Notes: generated from the sequence alone by a model not told the origin. 64,000 nucleotides of DNA from Deltaproteobacteria bacterium (GCA_025363655.1 JANYDK010000109.1:1-64000), one strand, 5' to 3'; positions 29,202 through 38,334 are shown, counted from the stretch's first letter. Numbers and translations are program-made.

Positions 29202-30682
29202 CAACGCACCCGAACGCGCCAGGTGACCTTGACCTCGCCTTTGGCAGGCACCGGAACATCGAACGTGAACACTTGTTGCGACTCCTTCGTCGACGGATGG
29301 CTGGAGGCGACGATCGTCCAATCGCCGCCCGCCGGCTCGACGACGAGCACGTTCTCGGCCTTCTCTTTGTGATTGCGGAGCGAGAGCTCGTAGGCGCTCT
29401 CGGAGGAGCAGGTGCCGAGCGGCTTCCAGTCGATTTGCTTCTTGTCGGCGACGATGTCGAAGGCCTCACCGAGCTTGATGCGCACCTTCTCGTCGCGCGG
29501 CGTGTGATCGATCGAGTCTTCGCCGATGAACTGTTTGGCGCCCGATTTGTCTTTCTTGTAAACGCGGAGCGCGCCCTTCGGGAGTGGCATGCCGAGGTGG
29601 TTCGACTCTTTGTTCTCGATGTCGAGGAAGACGCCGACCTTCTGGTTCTGCGTCACCCAGCTGCCCGAATAGTTGCTGCGATAGGCGTAGCTGCTGCCGT
29701 TGAAGATCAGCTTCTTGCCGAGCTTGATGCCGCTCGCTTCGAGGAGCGACACCTGCTTCTGCTCGTTGTCGAGGAGCGTCGTCGGCTGATCGAGCGAGTA
29801 GAGGTGGTACTCGAAGAAGCCCTCTTCGACGAAGCTCGGCGCGGCGTTGCCCGCGGCGGCCGACGCCTTCGCCATCACCGGCGCGTCGTAGGCTCCGTCT
29901 TGGTCTTGCGGGGGCTGGAAGTGTTGCACGTTGCCGGCGACGAGCTTCAGTTGCGCGTTCTCGTAGGCGACGCCGCTGCTGTTGCGGAGCGTGACCCAGC
30001 CTTTGAGATCGCCGAGCGTGTCGGTGTCGTCGACGTCGAGCACGTAGTCGGCCTGCCAGCCGATGCCGTTGGTGAGGTAGGTGACCTCCAGCTTCTGCTT
30101 CGCCACCGACGAGCCGAGGAGCCACACCAAGGTCGGCTTGGCGATGAGGTTCGCCGGCACGTCGGGGAAGGCGATGCGACCGGGAAAACCGTAGGTGATG
30201 CGATCGCCGATTTTGTAGACCGGCTGTCCACCGTCGACCGAGAGGACCTCGGCGTCGAAGGAGTCTTCACCGTTCGTCGCTTCGTTCCAGCGGTAGAGCT
30301 TCACCTTCTTGCCGACGTACTTCTCGAGGAGCGTGCCCGGCGTCAGCAAATCGAAGCGGTAATTCTGCTCGTAAATCGCCATCGAATCGGCGTTGGTGAG
30401 CGATTTGACGTGCACCGTCTCGGGCTGGATGTACGAGGCGACGTCGCGAAACTCGAGCTCGACGCGCCCGGTGGGGACGTCGATGTTGCGCACCTCGCGC
30501 ACGAGCCCGAAGTTGGAGTTGTAGACGGTGATGCCGACCGACTCGCGCTGCGCGGCCGTCGATTGACCCGGATGCACCGGACCGTCGAAGCCGGGCTTCG
30601 GCGACTTGGCGTTGCCGCACGCGATCAGCGTGGCAGCGGCGGCGAAGGTCGCGAGAGCGGAGGTGAGGCGCTGCGTGCTCAT
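29195..30682 (-). CDS. DUF4139 lipoprotein, array copy 3
   Basis: A 495-aa lipoprotein: MSTQRLTSALATFAAAATLI then the lipobox Cys. The ATG at 30682 is 2 bases from the stop of copy 2, suggesting re-initiation; an in-frame TTG at 30694 also exists. The core is as in the family (VGITVYNSNFGLVREVRNID, GWVTLRNSSGVAYENAQLKL), with a loop containing Gln/Asp/Ala-rich sequence at about 250-280. It is more diverged than copies 4 and 5 and shares the GxxxPG-ST post-lipobox region with copy 1. Confidence 0.88.
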   Translation of the reverse strand: MSTQRLTSALATFAAAATLIACGNAKSPKPGFDGPVHPGQSTAAQRESVGITVYNSNFGLVREVRNIDVPTGRVELEFRDVASYIQPETVHVKSLTNADSMAIYEQNYRFDLLTPGTLLEKYVGKKVKLYRWNEATNGEDSFDAEVLSVDGGQPVYKIGDRITYGFPGRIAFPDVPANLIAKPTLVWLLGSSVAKQKLEVTYLTNGIGWQADYVLDVDDTDTLGDLKGWVTLRNSSGVAYENAQLKLVAGNVQHFQPPQDQDGAYDAPVMAKASAAAGNAAPSFVEEGFFEYHLYSLDQPTTLLDNEQKQVSLLEASGIKLGKKLIFNGSSYAYRSNYSGSWVTQNQKVGVFLDIENKESNHLGMPLPKGALRVYKKDKSGAKQFIGEDSIDHTPRDEKVRIKLGEAFDIVADKKQIDWKPLGTCSSESAYELSLRNHKEKAENVLVVEPAGGDWTIVASSHPSTKESQQVFTFDVPVPAKGEVKVTWRVRVRWC

Positions 30683-30684
30683 CT

Positions 30685-32154
30685 TCAGCACCAACGCACG
30701 CGCACGCGGTACTTCACCTTCACCTCACCCTTGGCCGGAACCTTGGGGTGGAAGAGGAAGGTGAATTGATCTTTCTTTTCCGAGGGAAGCGACGAGCTGA
30801 GGATTTCCCAATCGCCACCGGCGGGCTCGACGAGCTCGACCTCTTCGGCGGTGTCCTTGTGGTTGCGCACCGAGATTTCGTACGCGCTCTCGGAGACGCA
30901 GGTGCCGAACGGCTTCCAGTCGGTTTGTTTGCGATCGGCGACGACGTCGAAGGCTTCGCCCATCTTGATGCGAATCTTCTCGTCGCGCGGGGTGTGGTCG
31001 ATGAGGTCTTCGCCGATGAACTGCTTGGCGCCCGACTTGTCGGCTTTGTAGACCCGCACCGTGCCCTTCGGCAGCGGAATTCCCAGGTGATTCGACTCTT
31101 TGTTCTCGATGTCGAGATAGACGCCGACCTTCTGGTTCTGCGAGATGAAGCCTCCGTAGCTCGAGTGGTAGTAGTAGTTCGAGCCGCTGAAGATCAGCTT
31201 CTTCAGCACCTTCACGTCCTTGCCTTCGAGCAGCGTCAGTTGCTTCTGCTCGTTGTCGAGGATCGTCGTCGGCGCGCTCAGCGTGTAGAGGTGGTACTCG
31301 AAGAAGCCCTCTTCGTTGAACTTCGGCGGAGGAGGCGGCGCAGCGCTCGCGGTCGCCGCCGGCACGCCCGGGTAGTAGCCGCCGCCGTAGTTTTGAATTT
31401 TCTGCACGTTGCCGGCGACGAGCTTGAGCTTGGCGTTCTCGTACGCCGCGCCGGTGCCGTTGGTGAGGGTGACCCAGCCGGTGAGATCGCCGAGGTCGTC
31501 TTTCTCGTTGAGCGAGAAGACGTAGTCGGCCTTCCAACCGAAGCCGCGCGTGAGGTACGTGACCTCGACCTTCTGCTTCGGAGCCGTGCTGTCGAGGTTC
31601 CACACCAAGGTCGGCTTGGCGATGAGGTTCGCCGGCACCTCCGGGAAAGCGATGCGACCGGGGAAATCGTAGGTGATTTCACCGTTGATCTTCATCACCG
31701 ACTGACCACCGGCGACCGAGAGCACCTCGGCGTCGAAGGCGTCTTCCTTCCCCAGCTTCTCGTTCCAGCGATAGATTTTCACCTTCTTGCCGACGTACTT
31801 CTCGAGCAGCTTCTGCGGGCTCAAGAGGTCGTAGCGGTAGTTCTGCTCGAAGACCTTGAGCCCGCCGCCGCTGACCGGCTTGATCGAGACCGTCTCCGGC
31901 TGAATCTGCGAAGAGACGTCGCGGAACTCGAGGGCGACGCGGCCGGTGCCGATGGGGATGTCGCGGATCTCGCGGACGAGGCCGAAGCCGTCGTTGTAGA
32001 CGGTGATGCCGACCTCCGTTCGCTGCGCCGAGGTCGACGTCAGCGACTTGCCCGCAGACTGCGCGGAGGCACCACCGGCGAGCAGCGGAACGGCGGCGAT
32101 GGCGGCCAAGAGCCACGGGCTGGCGGTGAGAAACAGGCTCCGTCGACGAGTCAT
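30685..32154 (-). CDS. DUF4139 protein, array copy 2
   Basis: A 489-aa secreted protein. The signal peptide begins MTRRRSLFLTASPWLLAAIA and could be Tat-like (RR-containing), cleaved near GASAQS. It shows the same DUF4139 modules (VGITVYNDGFGLVREIRDIP, FEYHLYTLSAPTTILDNEQK, PLPKGTVRVYKADKSGAKQF) and ends in RVRVRWC. A Gly/Tyr/Ala/Pro loop (NYGGGYYPGVPAAT) replaces the charged loop of copy 4. It is separated from copy 1 by 58 bases, the longest gap in the array. Confidence 0.88.
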   Translation of the reverse strand: MTRRRSLFLTASPWLLAAIAAVPLLAGGASAQSAGKSLTSTSAQRTEVGITVYNDGFGLVREIRDIPIGTGRVALEFRDVSSQIQPETVSIKPVSGGGLKVFEQNYRYDLLSPQKLLEKYVGKKVKIYRWNEKLGKEDAFDAEVLSVAGGQSVMKINGEITYDFPGRIAFPEVPANLIAKPTLVWNLDSTAPKQKVEVTYLTRGFGWKADYVFSLNEKDDLGDLTGWVTLTNGTGAAYENAKLKLVAGNVQKIQNYGGGYYPGVPAATASAAPPPPPKFNEEGFFEYHLYTLSAPTTILDNEQKQLTLLEGKDVKVLKKLIFSGSNYYYHSSYGGFISQNQKVGVYLDIENKESNHLGIPLPKGTVRVYKADKSGAKQFIGEDLIDHTPRDEKIRIKMGEAFDVVADRKQTDWKPFGTCVSESAYEISVRNHKDTAEEVELVEPAGGDWEILSSSLPSEKKDQFTFLFHPKVPAKGEVKVKYRVRVRWC

Positions 32155-32212
32155 CGGGCAATCTCCTTCAATTTGAGAACGGCGTTCTCGAGAAAAAAAC
32201 TGGTCGTCATGA

Positions 32213-33688
32213 TCAGCACCAGCGCACGCGGACGCGGTACGTGACCTTTGTCTCGCCCTTCTTCGGCACCATCACCTCGAAGAAGAACGTTTGTTGATCG
32301 TCTTTGGTCGGGTTGTGGCTCGACTGGAGAATCGTCCAATCGCCGCCGGCGGGCTCTTCGATGCGCACCGTCTCGTCCGTGTCCTTGTGGTTGCGGACCT
32401 TGATTTCCCAGGCGCTCTCCGAGAGGCAGTAGCCCATCGGCTTCCAGTCGGTTTGCTTCTTGTCGGCGACGACGTCGAAGGCCTCGCCCATCTTCACGCG
32501 CACCTTCTCGTCGCGCGGCGTGTGGTCGATGAAGTCTTCGCCGATGAACTGCGGGCTCCCCGATTTGTCGGCCTTGTAGACGCGAACGGTGCCCTTCGGC
32601 AGCGGCATTCCCAGCTTGTTCGCCTCTTTGTTCTCGATGTCGAGGTAGACGGCGACCTTCTGGTTCTCTTGCAGTCCGTAGTCGTTGCGGAACTCGTAGC
32701 CGTCGCCGCGGAAGATGAGCTTCTTGTCGAGCTTGATGCCCTTGGCCTCGAGCAGCGACACCTGCTTCTGCTCTTTGTCCTTCACCGAGGTCGGCTGATC
32801 GAGCGTGTAGAGGTGGTATTCGAAGAAGCCCTCTTCCACGAATTTCGGCGCCTCTTCCGCGATCTCTTTGTCCTCGTCGAGCTCGTCGACGATGGTGGTG
32901 GTCTCGGTCATCGGCGGCGCGATTTTCTGGACGTCGCCGGCGACGAGCTTGAGCTTGGCGTTCTCCCAACTGGCGCCGCTCTGGTTGGTCAGCGTCACCC
33001 AACCTTGCAGGTCACCCAGCTTGTCCTCGGCGTCGATGAGCAGCACGTAGTCGGAGCGCCAGCCCATGTTCGAAGTGAGGTAGGTGACCTCGACCTTCTG
33101 TTCGGCGACGCCGCTGCCGAGGAGCCAGACCAACGTCGGCTTGGCGACGAGGTTCTTCGGCACCTCTGGGAACGAGACGCGACCCGGGAAACCGTAGGTG
33201 ATTTCACCGCCGACGTTGAAGACGGGCGAGCCGCCTTCGGTCGAGAGCACCTCGGCGTCGAAGTCTTCGTCCTTGCCGAGGAGACGGTTGTAGCGATGGA
33301 GGATGACCTTCTTGCCGACGTACTTCTCGAGCAGCTTCTGCGGGCTCAAGAGGTCGTAGCGATAGTTCTGTTCGACGACCGCGAGCGCACCTGGATCGGT
33401 CAGCGAGCGGATGTGCACCGTCTCGGGCTGGATGTGCGCGGAGACGTCGCGGTACGCGAGCTCGACCTTGCCGACCGGGAGCTTGACCCGCCGAATCTCG
33501 CGAACGAGGCCGAAATTCTGGTTGTAGATGGTGATGCCGACCGACTCGCGATCGACCGCGGTCGATTCGCCGGGCTTGCTCGGCCCCTCGAAGCTGGCCT
33601 TGGCACCCGACGTCTGCGACGGGCCCGCCGGACAACCGACGAGCAGGAGCGGGGCGACGAGCGCCCATGGCAACGATCTGACGGACAA
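32213..33688 (-). CDS. DUF4139 lipoprotein, array copy 1
   Basis: First gene of the five-gene array, 491 aa, with lipobox LLLVGC. Modules are as in the others: VGITIYNQNFGLVREIRRVK, EEGFFEYHLYTLDQPTSVKD, PLPKGTVRVYKADKSGSPQF, ending in RVRVRWC. Its variable loop is acidic with many Thr and Glu residues (ETTTIVDELDEDKEIAEEAP). No promoter was identified in the 132 bases upstream. The array probably yields one polycistronic mRNA through copy 5. Confidence 0.88.
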   Translation of the reverse strand: MSVRSLPWALVAPLLLVGCPAGPSQTSGAKASFEGPSKPGESTAVDRESVGITIYNQNFGLVREIRRVKLPVGKVELAYRDVSAHIQPETVHIRSLTDPGALAVVEQNYRYDLLSPQKLLEKYVGKKVILHRYNRLLGKDEDFDAEVLSTEGGSPVFNVGGEITYGFPGRVSFPEVPKNLVAKPTLVWLLGSGVAEQKVEVTYLTSNMGWRSDYVLLIDAEDKLGDLQGWVTLTNQSGASWENAKLKLVAGDVQKIAPPMTETTTIVDELDEDKEIAEEAPKFVEEGFFEYHLYTLDQPTSVKDKEQKQVSLLEAKGIKLDKKLIFRGDGYEFRNDYGLQENQKVAVYLDIENKEANKLGMPLPKGTVRVYKADKSGSPQFIGEDFIDHTPRDEKVRVKMGEAFDVVADKKQTDWKPMGYCLSESAWEIKVRNHKDTDETVRIEEPAGGDWTILQSSHNPTKDDQQTFFFEVMVPKKGETKVTYRVRVRWC

Positions 33689-33820
33689 GCGATCCTCCCG
33701 AACACGAATGCGCGCGAAGCGACGAATCGACGTACCGACGAAATGGCGCGAGCGAGCTGGAGACTACGCCCCTCACGAATCCGTCGTCACCTGCTTCGAC
33801 GGGACAACGCGGGAAACGAT

Positions 33821-34894
33821 CTAACCTGACATCGAGCTGGCTGAATCTTCGGCCCGTTCGAGCGCGAAGGGGATCTTCGCCGCGGCGAGACGCGACTTGG
33901 TCGTCGCCAAGGAGACGGGGCTCTCGTCGACGGTGACGAACGGTCGCCCGAGGCGCGCCGCCACCACCGCCGTCGTCCCGCTCCCGCCGAAGCAGTCGAG
34001 GACGCGATCGCCTGCATTGCTCGTCGCTTCGAGCAGACGCTCGAGGAGCTTCTCCGGTTTCTGGGTCGGATATCCAGTGCGCTCGAGAGGCGAAACGTGA
34101 CGGAGCGGCGGCACGTCGTCCCAAAAGCTGTCGACTGCGCGCGGCTTCAGCGGCGTGCCGTCGACACCGACCTCGAGGAAGTACTTCACGTAGACCTTCC
34201 CGCTCGGCGTGCGATGGATGCGTCCTTCGCGCTCGAGGCGCGAAACGCTCTCGTCGGTGTAGTCGCCGCGCGGGGCGAGGGTGAAGAATTTCTGCGCCGC
34301 CTCGTCCCACCTCGGCTTGCCCTCTTTCAGCGGCGTGAGCACGTGGAGCCGGTTGAAACGAGGCGAATCGCCCTTCGCATAACCAAGCAATGTATCGACG
34401 TTGCGGGGGAACTGTCCGCTCTGCACCTGCCTCCCGAGCGGCGGCGCGCGCCTCCAGGCGATGGCGTTGCGGAAGCGTTGCACGCCGAAGATTTCGTCGA
34501 GCAGTACTTGGAGCAAGTGCGCGGCGCGGTGATCGACCTGCACCCAAATCGTCCCGTGTGGTGCGAGCAGACGATGGAGGAGACGAAGGCGCGGATAGAG
34601 CACGTCGAGGTAATCGCCGCGCTGCGCCCAACGATCTTTGTAGGCGTGGGTGCGGGCGCCTTTGCCGTCTTCGTGCGCGTAGTCGGCGCCACTCATGTAC
34701 GGCGGATCGAGATACGTCCAGTCGATCGAGCCTTCGCCGCCTTCTTCGAGGAGCGCGCGCAGGGCGAGGAGGTTGTCACCGACGACGACGCGGCCCTTCG
34801 AGCCCTCGGGCGGAGGCTCGACCGGTACCAGGCGGGCGCCACGCGTCTCGATCGGTCGATCGTCGCGGCCCGGCCAGGTGAGTCGAACGGACAC
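33821..34894 (-). CDS. site-specific DNA methyltransferase (adenine type)
   Basis: A 357-aa enzyme with motif IV DPPY (in DWTYLDPPYMSGADYAHED) and the SAM-binding motif I near the C-terminus (VLDCFGGSGTTAVVAARLG), the order seen in beta-class N6-adenine/N4-cytosine methyltransferases. RTGYPTQKPEKLLERLL precedes motif I, as usual. The start is set at the GTG 34894; longer frames run into the divergent transpeptidase gene. No restriction endonuclease gene is adjacent, so it looks solitary, for regulation or phage defence. Confidence 0.9.
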   Translation of the reverse strand: MSVRLTWPGRDDRPIETRGARLVPVEPPPEGSKGRVVVGDNLLALRALLEEGGEGSIDWTYLDPPYMSGADYAHEDGKGARTHAYKDRWAQRGDYLDVLYPRLRLLHRLLAPHGTIWVQVDHRAAHLLQVLLDEIFGVQRFRNAIAWRRAPPLGRQVQSGQFPRNVDTLLGYAKGDSPRFNRLHVLTPLKEGKPRWDEAAQKFFTLAPRGDYTDESVSRLEREGRIHRTPSGKVYVKYFLEVGVDGTPLKPRAVDSFWDDVPPLRHVSPLERTGYPTQKPEKLLERLLEATSNAGDRVLDCFGGSGTTAVVAARLGRPFVTVDESPVSLATTKSRLAAAKIPFALERAEDSASSMSG

Positions 34895-34943
34895 CAGACG
34901 CGCGTACCGCGGCCTGCGCGGCGATGGTACCGTGGTCGCACGA

Positions 34944-36278
34944 ATGACCTGGAAATCTTCGTCTCTGCGTGCGCTATCGCTGCCATCGCTCGCGCTCGTC
35001 GCGGTCCTCGCGACGTTGTCGATCGCCGGGCTCCTCGATGCACGCACGAAGCTCGCGCGCGCCGACGAGCCGGCACCGTCGTCGTCGATTTGGCTGACCA
35101 AGGGCGACGTGCCGCTCGCCGATTGGGCCACGAGCGTGGAGATTCTCCGCGACGACGAGGCGCTTTCGATCGCCCCCGCCGGTGCGCGTCGTGGGCTCAT
35201 CGCCGCCGGCGTGAAGCTCCCTCTCCTCGGCGCGATTCGCGGACCCGGCTGCACCGGACGTTGGCTCTTGGTCGGACCGCTGGCCTACGTTTGCAGCGAC
35301 AAAGTGCAGCTCTCGAGCGATCCGCCGGGCGTCGCCCAGACCATCCACCCGACGCCGCTCGATGGGCTCCCCTATCGCTACTACTTCGTCGGCGCCGAGG
35401 GCGCGGACGCCTACGCCAAGCTCGCCGACGTCGCCGACGAGACGCCGAGCACGCAGCTCGACAAGGGCTGGGCGGTCGCTGGAGTCACCGAGGTCGGCTA
35501 CCAAGGCACCGTCTACATCCGCACGCGCAAGAACGAATACATCCCGAAGAAGCAGCTCGCTCCCGTGACGGCGACGAGCTTCCACGGCGAAGTGCTGGCG
35601 CTCGCCGAGGGTGACGCGCCCGACGTCGGTTGGGTGCTCCCCGACAAGGCCAACGTCTTCGCCGCTGGGAAGGCCGGCAGCAAGAGCGTCGGCGCGCGCA
35701 CGCGGCTGCAGAAAATCAACGTGCTCGAGACGACGAAGACGGGCGACGGCAAGGGCGGCTTCGTCCGCATCGGCGACGGCGAGTGGATGCGCGCGATCGA
35801 TTTGCGCGTACCGACGAAGGCGCTCCTCCCCGAAGGTCTCGGCCCGGGTGAGCGTTGGATCGACGTCGACACCACCACGCAGACCGTCGTCGCCTACGAG
35901 GGCGCGCGCCCCGTCTTCGCCACCGTGATGTCGAGCGGAAGGCCGGGCTCACCGACGCCGAAGGGAACCTTTCACATCTGGGTCAAGCTCCGGAGCGCGA
36001 CGATGTCGAACGCCGACGATCCGCCGGAGACCACCGAAGACGCAGCGACGTACTCGATCGAAGACGTGCCCTGGGTGCAGTACTTCGAGAAGGGCGTCGC
36101 GCTGCATGGGGCGTTTTGGCACCGCAAGTTCGGCTACGTGCACAGCCATGGGTGCGTGAACCTGGCGCCGCTCGACGCCATGCGCCTCTTCGAGTGGACC
36201 CTCCCGCGCCTCCCGCGAGGGTGGGATGCCGCCTTCCCGACGACCGCCGAGCCGGCGACGATCGTCAAAGTCCGATAA
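34944..36278 (+). CDS. L,D-transpeptidase (YkuD)
   Basis: Makes 3-3 peptidoglycan cross-links or attaches proteins to the wall. It has 444 aa, with a signal/anchor segment (LSLPSLALVAVLATLSIAGLL), a periplasmic N-terminal region and a C-terminal YkuD domain. Catalytic residues appear in VALHGAFWHRKFGYVHSHG followed by CVNL (His and Cys of the SHGC motif). The ATG at 34944 follows only 49 bases after the divergent methyltransferase start. A hairpin terminator overlaps its stop region. Confidence 0.93.
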   Translation: MTWKSSSLRALSLPSLALVAVLATLSIAGLLDARTKLARADEPAPSSSIWLTKGDVPLADWATSVEILRDDEALSIAPAGARRGLIAAGVKLPLLGAIRGPGCTGRWLLVGPLAYVCSDKVQLSSDPPGVAQTIHPTPLDGLPYRYYFVGAEGADAYAKLADVADETPSTQLDKGWAVAGVTEVGYQGTVYIRTRKNEYIPKKQLAPVTATSFHGEVLALAEGDAPDVGWVLPDKANVFAAGKAGSKSVGARTRLQKINVLETTKTGDGKGGFVRIGDGEWMRAIDLRVPTKALLPEGLGPGERWIDVDTTTQTVVAYEGARPVFATVMSSGRPGSPTPKGTFHIWVKLRSATMSNADDPPETTEDAATYSIEDVPWVQYFEKGVALHGAFWHRKFGYVHSHGCVNLAPLDAMRLFEWTLPRLPRGWDAAFPTTAEPATIVKVR

Positions 36279-36305
36279 AGGGGCCGCGCTGGAGGAGGCC
36301 TTTTT
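36277..36305 (+). terminator. terminator after L,D-transpeptidase
   Basis: AAAGGGGCC (36277-36285) pairs with GGCC plus TTTTT (36297-36305) through an 11-base loop, with two G-U pairs, and ends in a T-run. It begins at the stop codon. Confidence 0.55.
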
Positions 36306-36413
36306 CCGCAGGATCTAGGGCCTGCTGCGCCTGTCGCTCCCCTTCTGCGCGGATCTACTACCCATGTTCGTTGAGATCGGGCAATCTTGGGTTGTTCACC
36401 CCTAGGAGGAGCC

Positions 36414-36650
36414 GTGGCGGATAACGAGTCGAAGTCGCGGATCAGCTTCGCCGATGCAAGGTCTGACAAGCGGAAGCAGAGCCTCTATTTCCCAGAGGAG
36501 ATGCTCCAAGAGATCAAAGACGAGGCCGCGCGCCTCGACCGTTCGCTCTCGTGGGTCGTTCAGCGCGCGTGGAAGATCGCGCGTCTCGAGATCCGCAAGC
36601 TGCCGAGCGTGAACGAGATCGCGAGCGGGGAAGAAGACGACGAGGGCTGA
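36414..36650 (+). CDS. small TIGR04563-like protein
   Basis: A 78-residue soluble protein with the motif KQSLYFPEEMLQEIKDEAAR and LDRSLSWVVQRAWKIAR, which I recognise as the TIGR04563-type small proteins common in myxobacteria. The helical layout resembles ribbon-helix-helix DNA-binding proteins; that is inference. The GTG start at 36414 is strongly supported by AGGAGGA 4 bases upstream; the in-frame ATG at 36387 has no such site. An intrinsic terminator follows, so it is probably monocistronic. Confidence 0.85.
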   Translation: MADNESKSRISFADARSDKRKQSLYFPEEMLQEIKDEAARLDRSLSWVVQRAWKIARLEIRKLPSVNEIASGEEDDEG

Positions 36651-36676
36651 GACGCCAACGTCACAGACGTCTTTCG

Positions 36677-36715
36677 ACGAGGCGAGGGTGGAGACACCTT
36701 CGCCTCGTTTTTTTT
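36677..36715 (+). terminator. strong intrinsic terminator
   Basis: A 14-bp stem (36677-36690 with 36695-36708; one G-U pair), GAGA tetraloop and a T-run (36708-36715). It begins 27 bases after the small protein gene. Confidence 0.93.
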
Positions 36716-36777
36716 CGCATTCTCAGGCGTATCAGGCGCCCTTCTCCGCGCGTGGGCCATCTGCTAAGCCCTCTTCC

Positions 36778-37326
36778 ATGCGCTTGCGTCCTCGCGTCTC
36801 TCTCTTCTCTGCGGTGCTCATGGTCCTCGCGTCGGCTGGCTTCGTCGTCGCCTGCAGCAAGCAGGGCGAGGGCGAGCGTTGCAGCACCAGCAACAACAAC
36901 GACGACTGCCAGTCCGGGCTCGTCTGCAAAGAGAAGCTCAACGTCTGCTGCCCCGACGCCATCGCCGACGCCACGACCGAGGTCTGCAAGAACGGCAACA
37001 CGACCGTCACCGACTCCGGCGCCACCGAGACGAGCAGCGAGACGGGCGATGATACCGGCGCCGACACGGGCGCCGACACGGCGACGACGCCGACCGATGG
37101 CGGCCTCGGCGCGACCTGCCTCTTCAACAGCGACTGCGTCGAGCCGTACCTCTGCGATCGCTCTGGACACTGCAATTTCCAGTGCGCTGGCGATCGTGAC
37201 TGCGCGAGCGGCCAACACTGCTGGAGCGACAAGTCCTGCCACGACACCGTCGAGCCGACCGACTCGGGCACCGACACCACGCCGCCGGCCGACACCGCCT
37301 CGGCCGACACCGCCGAAGCCGGCTGA
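36778..37326 (+). CDS. Cys-rich lipoprotein
   Basis: A 182-residue lipoprotein (lipobox FVVAC) of unknown function. Two Cys-rich segments (CSTSNNNDDCQSGLVCKEK and CLFNSDCVEPYLCDRSGHC) are separated by an Asp/Thr/Ser linker; the end is another Thr/Asp/Ala-rich tract. The style recurs in at least four other lipoproteins here. The start ATG 36778 is fixed by the signal peptide. Next gene is 6 bases downstream. Confidence 0.8.
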   Translation: MRLRPRVSLFSAVLMVLASAGFVVACSKQGEGERCSTSNNNDDCQSGLVCKEKLNVCCPDAIADATTEVCKNGNTTVTDSGATETSSETGDDTGADTGADTATTPTDGGLGATCLFNSDCVEPYLCDRSGHCNFQCAGDRDCASGQHCWSDKSCHDTVEPTDSGTDTTPPADTASADTAEAG

Positions 37327-37332
37327 GCACCG

Positions 37333-37584
37333 ATGGATCCGGCCGCTCCCTTCGCGCTCGCACGAGAGGCTCTCCTCTTGGCGACGGCGATGAGCCTGCC
37401 GATCGTCGCCGCGGCTGCGCTCGTCGGCATCGTCGTCGGCGCCATCCAGAGCGCCACGAGCTTGCAAGACGCGGCCATCGCCCACCTCCCGCGCCTCCTC
37501 GCGGTCGTGGTCGCGATCGCGCTGACGGCACCTTGGATGGCCCGCACGCTCGGCGCCTTCGCGACGCGCGCATTCGGCGGCTGA
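37333..37584 (+). CDS. FliQ/SctS-like export apparatus protein
   Basis: An 83-residue membrane protein with two hydrophobic spans (ALLLATAMSLPIVAAAALVG and LLAVVVAIALTAPWMARTLG) and the middle GAIQSATSLQDAAIAHLPRL. This matches the FliQ/SctS pattern of type III export gates (GxxQ-T-x(4)L, then P-x(7)A-x(4)PW). The gene stands alone: no fliP/fliR-type genes are nearby. It follows the Cys-rich lipoprotein by 6 bases, so they may be co-transcribed. The family call is strong; its role here is open. Confidence 0.82.
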   Translation: MDPAAPFALAREALLLATAMSLPIVAAAALVGIVVGAIQSATSLQDAAIAHLPRLLAVVVAIALTAPWMARTLGAFATRAFGG

Positions 37585-37640
37585 ATTCACGTCCCGCGTC
37601 CCGGGTGTAAGACCGCCGAAGCGCGTCGCGTTGTCGGGGC

Positions 37641-38330
37641 ATGTCGATGCTCCGCCTTCTTCCCGTCGCCTTCGCCGCGCTCACCGCGTTCGCTGCCACC
37701 AGCGCCCTCACGCCTCGCGCGCACGCTGACTGCAACTACCTCGGCGAAGGGTGCAAAGAGGACCACGAGCCGGACGATCCCGGTGAAAACGGCAAGCCCG
37801 AGGTCGGCGTCGGACTCGACGTCTTTCGGCTGACGCCGACGATGGGCGGCTTCTCGGGGAGCGCGGAGCTCTTCGGTCTACGGGCGAGCATGCACGCGCG
37901 CCTCGGTCGTCGCATCGCGCTCGGCGTCGGCATGGAGCCCGTCTTCGGCGTCGATCAGAGCGGGTACAAGCGCTACGACCTCGGCTGGACGCTCCCCGAC
38001 GTCTACCTCTACCTGACGCCGCTCTCGCGCTTTCAGCTCTACACGGTGATGGGCGTCGACATGCGCGTGTCCCACTTCGACAACAACGAAGGGATGGTCG
38101 TGCCCAACGACGTGCCGTGGGGGCACTTCTACTTCGGCGGCAGCGTCGGCGCCGGCATCGAGCATCGCATGACCAAGTACAACGCCCTCCGCATCGAGCT
38201 CCGTGGCTTCGTCCGGGGCCGCCTCGACGGCGCGCAGACCGAACAAGCGCTGCAGAAATACCCGGAATTTTACGAGGGAACGCGCACTACGAAGGGCGCC
38301 ATGCTCTCGATCGGGATGGTCTTCTTTTGA
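37641..38330 (+). CDS. outer-membrane beta-barrel-like protein
   Basis: A 229-aa secreted protein with a signal peptide ending at about AHA (residue 30). Then come a short charged segment and alternating strand-like sequences with aromatic girdles, ending in the classic C-terminal Phe (ALSIGMVFF-like). This suggests a small outer-membrane beta-barrel. No specific porin family was identified. Its stop lies 4 bases from the convergent glgC stop. Confidence 0.7.
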   Translation: MSMLRLLPVAFAALTAFAATSALTPRAHADCNYLGEGCKEDHEPDDPGENGKPEVGVGLDVFRLTPTMGGFSGSAELFGLRASMHARLGRRIALGVGMEPVFGVDQSGYKRYDLGWTLPDVYLYLTPLSRFQLYTVMGVDMRVSHFDNNEGMVVPNDVPWGHFYFGGSVGAGIEHRMTKYNALRIELRGFVRGRLDGAQTEQALQKYPEFYEGTRTTKGAMLSIGMVFF

Positions 38331-38334
38331 GAAG

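Noticed and set aside
36387-36413. Earlier ATG for the small TIGR04563-like gene
   Set aside because: The GTG at 36414 has a strong AGGAGGA site at the right distance; the ATG does not.
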